Shown here: positions 59,283 to 64,000 of the stretch, piece by piece | How the letters are laid out: each line of letters starts with the position of its first letter | Numbering within the stretch: position 1 is the first letter of the stretch | NCBI RefSeq assembly: GCF_030272615.1 | Contig: NC_081407.1 | Coordinates: 435,706,230-435,770,229, forward strand | Reading direction: 5' to 3' | Origin: Cryptomeria japonica | Lineage: Eukaryota > Streptophyta > Pinopsida > Cupressales > Cupressaceae | DNA length: 64,000 bases | Program-made: the position numbers and the translations under genes | Notes under the pieces: generated by a model | What the model was told of the DNA's origin: nothing | The model's database searches: none | The model's input: the letters and a program-made list of their open reading frames with translations, nothing else

Positions 59283-60922
59283 TGTAACGTCATAAATTGT
59301 ACGCACTTGCTAAAGCAGTACAATTTCACACCTAGTTTAGCACCCACCTTGGCGCAGTTGCATTTTGCATTGCATTTCCCCTTTAGCACTTAATTAATCA
59401 AATTAATTAGGTCTAAAGGTTCTATTTCATCATCTTCCACATCATAAAGTCGGGCCCTTTCATTAAAGCATGCCCCTTTCATTTTATTCCTCCAATACAT
59501 CACTTAATCAAAAACCCTAATTAGGCCCTATTCTGAGCTTGGGGGCTTGATTTCGGGGGTCAAAACATCTCGAAATCACCTGTAACTTCAGGATTCGCTC
59601 TAAAATCATCATATCCGACGGCCCTGAAAATTTGGTGAAAAGTTGTCGGGACCGTGGCGCCCGGAGTGCACACGGTCCCGGACATTTTTCCCGAAATTTT
59701 AGGAGCGCGATCCAATCATAAAATAAAGCTTAACCCCAAGAAATTGGCGGGATATTCAATCTCTAGGTTGGCCAAAAGTTGGAATTAGGACCTAGGGTTT
59801 CATACATAAGAGCTCTCTTTCTTCATTTGAAGGGATCCGAATTTTGTTTTCAAGAACCTCATATGCAGCAAAAGAGCAGATTTTTGAAGACTTCAGCAAC
59901 ACTCAACATTCATCCTCTAAGCATTCATCAAATCCATTCATCCACTTAGGGCTTTGAAGGCATTGAAGAGCAATAAGGGATCACCGACTGAAGATTGGCT
60001 TGTACCCCCCCCTTGGGGTTGGGTATGATTTCATGTTGTTTTCATGTCTTTGCATAAGATTCCTTACATCATTTGTATTCATGCTTTAGATCACTTTGCA
60101 TCTTGATTTGGAGCATTTACATTGTCATTTACAAGCAATTAGTGTTTACTTTCTAGGTTGCTCTAGTTTGCTTACTTGCATTTTAGATCTTGCACACATA
60201 CAAGGTCTGCACACACATTACTTTTACAATACAACTTGGCTATTTGTGGAGGTGGAAATCACCAAAGCGTGGGTTTGACTAAGGAAAAACCCTATATAGC
60301 TGCCCAAAACACCTTTTCAGATATAAGTGCAGATTTTGGGATCCAGACGACGCCATAAGTTGCAGATCTGAAAGAAGTAGACGGAGACCGAACAACACAC
60401 CAAGTTTCAGAGCAGAAGACCAGGACAGGGGCGTGGGGTGCCCTGGTCTTGCCAGGATAGGGGTGCTAGGCACCCTGGTCCTCCTGACAGACAACAATTT
60501 TTGGCATTTCTGGCAGTTTTCCAGGTTGCAAAACAGCAGTTTCGGGGGCAGTTTCAGAGGCAGAATCAGGACAGTGGCGCCCGCGCCCCCGTCCCGAACA
60601 TTTCCACTCAGATTTTGACTCTAGGTACGCATTTGCATTCTTGTCTTATCTTTGTATTTACAGCTTTCCATAGTTTAAGTTCAATTCTGCAATCTTGTTA
60701 TTAGTTCATACTTGCACTTTGGGGTTAGGGATTGAACTTGCATCATTTTATCTTTCAATTACAACAAAGGAATAGAAACCCTAATAGGTAGCCCGTGGCT
60801 CTCTCTTTCACAAAAAGAAGTAGCCAATTGTGTGATACCTCTAGGCTCTTTCGTATTCCGCAATGTGTGTCAAAAGGTAGGATTAGGACATGTTAACCTA
60901 GTCTCGCTTTTTCCCCTACACA
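59283..60922 (+). mobile_element. Solo LTR, 1640 bp
   Basis: It reads TGTAACGTCATAAATTG...CCCCTACACA, flanked by GATAG (59278-59282 and 60923-60927), a perfect 5-bp TSD. No internal coding region. GC-rich palindromic modules (cgggaccgtggcgcccgg near 59650; cccgcgccccc near 60580; ggcaccctggtcctcc near 60470) resemble those of the solo LTR at 37647. Confidence 0.92.
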
Positions 60923-60927
60923 GATAG

Positions 60928-62371
60928 TTGTCATCTCAAGTTTCATGGTGTAATGTAGTCTAAAATGATCTGAATACCTATGGAATGAATCAAGGCCTAC
61001 AATAGCATTCTCCATTCCACCCTAAGGTGCCAATCTAGTTGATTCAATCATGTGAGGTTTGGAAGAAAAAAATTCATGTTGGTGCTTTTACATAGCTTTC
61101 AAATAGGACATTATATAAGAATGCATTCATCGTTGGCATGGCCAAACAATCTAGATTTGAAAAAAAAATGACATAGGTCACTATAAAGGAACTTGACATC
61201 CATTTGTAGGTGTAAACAAGACATTCATAGATGCCAAAAAATTATCGAATAAATAAGAAAAAAATGGCAACGATTTTCTCTTAGGTCTCTTAAGTGACTA
61301 ACTCAGTGAAATGTAACCTAAAAATATATAAAGACATATGGAATGGACTAAGGCCTCCAATAACATTCACCTACCCATCTTGATGTGCTAGTGTAGTCAA
61401 TTTAGTCTCACTGTGTATGAAAGAACAAAAAATTTCTCTTGGAACCTTTACATTACTCTCAAATGAAGCATTTTGCAGGAATTCATTCATCAAACTAGCA
61501 TGGTCAAATGGTCTAAAGTTGAAAAAAATATAAAAATGCATTATAGAGGGACTCGACATCAACATGTAGGTGCAAACAAGACATTCATAGGTGCTATAAA
61601 TTGAGAGAATAGGCAAGAAAAAATGGAAATATTTTACTTTTCGGGCTCTTAAGTGACTACCTTAAAGTAATGTAGCCTAGAAGGATTTGAAGACCTATGT
61701 GAACTAAGCCCTCAAATAATTTTCACCTACCCTCTTGATGTGATAGCTTAGTCGATTCAATCCCACAAAGTTTAGAAGAACAAAAATGTCTATTAGCACT
61801 TTACATTATTCTCAAATGATTAATTTGTAAGAATTCATTCATCATTGGGAATGGTCAAATGGTCTTGATTAGAGAAAAATTAAGACAGATCAGTGTAGAG
61901 GGACTCAATATTTGTAGGTAGCGTAAATTGAGAGAATAGGAAAGCAAAAGTTTGGCAACTTTTTCCATCTTATTGCCCTTAAGAGACTGCCTCATTGTAT
62001 CATAGTATAGAATAATGCAAAGACCTTAAAAATTAGTTGAAGCCTCCAATAGAATTCATCTACCGCCCTGATGTGCTAGCATGGTTGGTTCCATCCCACA
62101 AGATGCAAAATAACAAAAAATGTTGTTGGCACTTATGTATTGCTCTCAAATGAGAAATTTATAGAATCCATTCATTGTTGGCATGGTCAAACAATTTGGA
62201 GTTTGAAAAATGAGATAGGGTAGTGTAGATGAAATTAAATTCCATCTATAGGTGCAAAAAAGACATTCATAGGTACCATTATTGAAAGAATAAGAAGCAA
62301 AATGTTTGGTATTTTTTGCTCTCAAGTTTCTTAAATGATTTAGTCAATACCTTGTAGCATGGACATATTAA
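60928..62371. repeat. Diverged tandem repeat, unit about 330-360 bp, four copies
   Basis: Units begin near 60952, 61310, 61670 and 61999 at an aatgtaRYCTAraa...gacctat block. Each contains catcTACCctYttgatgtgctag, acattRctctcaaatga, gaattcattcatc, catggtcaaa and acaagacattcatagg. A fifth unit starts near 62350 and is cut by the next element. The period is about twice a nucleosomal satellite length. Confidence 0.88.
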
Positions 62372-64000
62372 TGTTAGGCCCAATATGGAAAGATAATGTA
62401 CTGAGAGGGGAGGGGTGAATCAGTACCTCAAAACTTTTCTTTAATAATAACCATACTATTATGCATAAATAGAATAGTGCAGTAACATAAAATAAAGTTA
62501 AAACAAATAGATAACAATCATAAATGATTCACTCCATAACACATATATTTTGGTTATGCAGAAAATCTTGGTTAGAGAGAAAAACTGTGGTGGGGATGGC
62601 ACCCAAAACTTCACTACTACAATAATAAAGATGCTCGGTTAGAGCTACATTTAGCTATTTCTGATAGCTTACCCTGTTAGGAGTAACAAGATCTGTTAGA
62701 TCTACCTTGCTAAAGGATTTCACAACATTTATTCTGAATGCTGCACCTGGTTAGAGGCTTTACAATTTATAGACTTGGTTAAAGTCTTTTACCCTATTAA
62801 AGGTTTCTCTTTCAACTTCACAATATTACAATAAAATCATTACAAACATCTGCAACTTTACATCTGAAATGTTATAGCAGATTCTATGTGCTCAGAATAA
62901 GATTACCTTGCTTATAGCATACCTCGGTAACCCATATAGTAACTCTGTAAACCCTTCTGTTTACTCTGTTCTTTGATTGTTCTCTGAAAACCTTCTTAGT
63001 GACCTCTGTGTCTCTATAACAGTCTTCCTTCATACATATATGCACACACCTTGCTCTTAACTCACGCTGTATAAATAGATCTCTTAAAATGGTGATCCAA
63101 TTCATTGCTTCTATCTTACAAACAAGATTCCTCGAATGAATAGCTAAACAAAATATTTCATTGGTTGGATTGACCTCGCAATCATACAAAATCTTCTAGT
63201 GCAATTTCCAATGTAATAATGGTTAGATGTGCCTCGATTTTGTAACACGTTTTCATATACATGTCCAAGTTCAATGTATCTGGTAACACATTTCACTCGG
63301 TGAATATCAACTCGGTGTGTTAACTTTACTGCTCGGTAGTCTCAAAAAGATACTCGGTGTATACTGTGTTCTATAACTACTTTCTTTTGTAACCGACTAG
63401 ACTGTGCATACTGACTTCTCTATTTATACCGACTGCATGATTCGGTAGTGCTAACCGACTAGAATATATAGTATGAATTTGAATATAAAAACTAATGGCA
63501 ACTTGATAAGTAGTAACAATCTCCCCTTTTGACATTAGTTGAGATGTTTGACAAAAACTACTTTCAAAGTCATAACTCAAAAATCTATATACTTTGCAAA
63601 ATGACTACTCTTGACAATATATATAATAGTCAATGAAATAGTATATGCAGATATACTCCCCTTATCATTGTAATGTACATAACTCTGATTTGGTATGCTT
63701 GGTTCTGTGTTGTGCTTGTGTGCTCTGCTTGCTCTGCATACTCTACTCGATATACTCCCTATATACAATACTCAAAACTGTGTTATCAAAACTGTATCAC
63801 TCTCCAAATATAGTATATTACTCCCCTTATGTAGTATTATATGTAGTATTACTCCCCTTTTTTGACAAACATCAAAAACTTAATTTCCATCCCGGGGTGG
63901 TAACTGATCAAAAATAGATTTATACTTGTTTTGGGCGTCGATGAGTGCGACTGAGAGTGCATCCTTTACACTTTCCATTAAAGAATTTTGTGCTTGAGTA
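62372..64000 (+). mobile_element. Probable LTR retrotransposon start, incomplete at window edge
   Basis: TGTTAGGCCCAATATGGAAA begins abruptly inside the fifth tandem-repeat unit and is followed by aatgtactgagaggggagggg, similar to the start of the solo LTR at 36275. Downstream it has (T/A)CTCGGTR-rich repeats (63295-63360) and several CTCCCCTTTTGACA words (63520-63860), as in plant LTRs. No coding domain is visible before the window ends. The 5 bases before it are ATTAA; a partner TSD would lie outside. Confidence 0.6.

Noticed and set aside
60279-60704. Overlapping frames across the GC-rich modules of the solo LTR
   Set aside because: They arise from low-stop GC-rich sequence on both strands inside an LTR.
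63645-63917. Cys/Leu-rich 90-residue frame at the window end
   Set aside because: It lies in repetitive CTCCCC/TACTC LTR-like sequence with no recognisable domain.

Overview
This is nuclear DNA of a seed plant, and most likely a gymnosperm or another very large, repeat-rich plant genome. The evidence is extreme TE density, old and decayed plant LINE and Ty3 elements, GT-AG introns, and only one recognisable host gene (a cinnamyl-alcohol-dehydrogenase-like locus). The gymnosperm placement is inference. Almost every coding region carries nonsense codons, and most could have arisen by C->T or G->A transitions, as expected of old methylated repeats.

Layout. (1) 955-7386 is a 5'-truncated plant LINE with an ORF1 of DUF4283 type and an ORF2 carrying endonuclease, RT, zf-RVT and RNase H. 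It is bounded by an 8-bp target duplication and ends in an (AT)n tail. (2) 8749-29258 is a gag-only LTR retrotransposon with a perfect 5-bp TSD (ATTGT). Its 5' LTR is split by a 10.7-kb DNA transposon (8891-19571). The intact 3' LTR acts as the empty site and fixes the insertion: 4-bp TSD TAAA and termini GGGT...ACCC. That transposon carries a DDE-like transposase gene with 9 nonsense codons and no frameshift, a convergent seven-exon gene of unknown function, palindromic arrays and GC-rich subterminal modules. It is the best candidate for something undescribed. (3) 29999-32592 is a six-exon CAD-like gene, complete to the C-terminus except for one stop codon in the nucleotide-binding motif. (4) About 35.2-36.27 kb is a DUF4283 (LINE ORF1-like) relic on the minus strand. 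It is cut by a solo LTR (36275-39109, TSD ATTTA), which itself contains a second solo LTR (37647-38903, TSD ATCCT). (5) About 39.3-39.6 kb holds a relic homologous to the unknown second gene of the DNA transposon, so that gene belongs to a family. (6) 41455-59055 is a Ty3/gypsy element with roughly 3-kb LTRs. Its pol order is protease, extra RNase H, RT, RNase H, integrase. Its gag is split by a 4.9-kb minus-strand insertion encoding a protein of about 960 residues that I do not recognise. (7) 59283-60922 is a solo LTR (TSD GATAG), 60928-62371 is a tandem repeat with a period near 350 bp, and 62372 to the end looks like the start of another LTR element.

The window is therefore a nested stack of transposons around one decaying metabolic gene. 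At least six insertions have TSDs that can be read directly. No tRNA or rRNA was recognised by eye, and no homology search was run. Family names rest on motifs read directly from the sequence.
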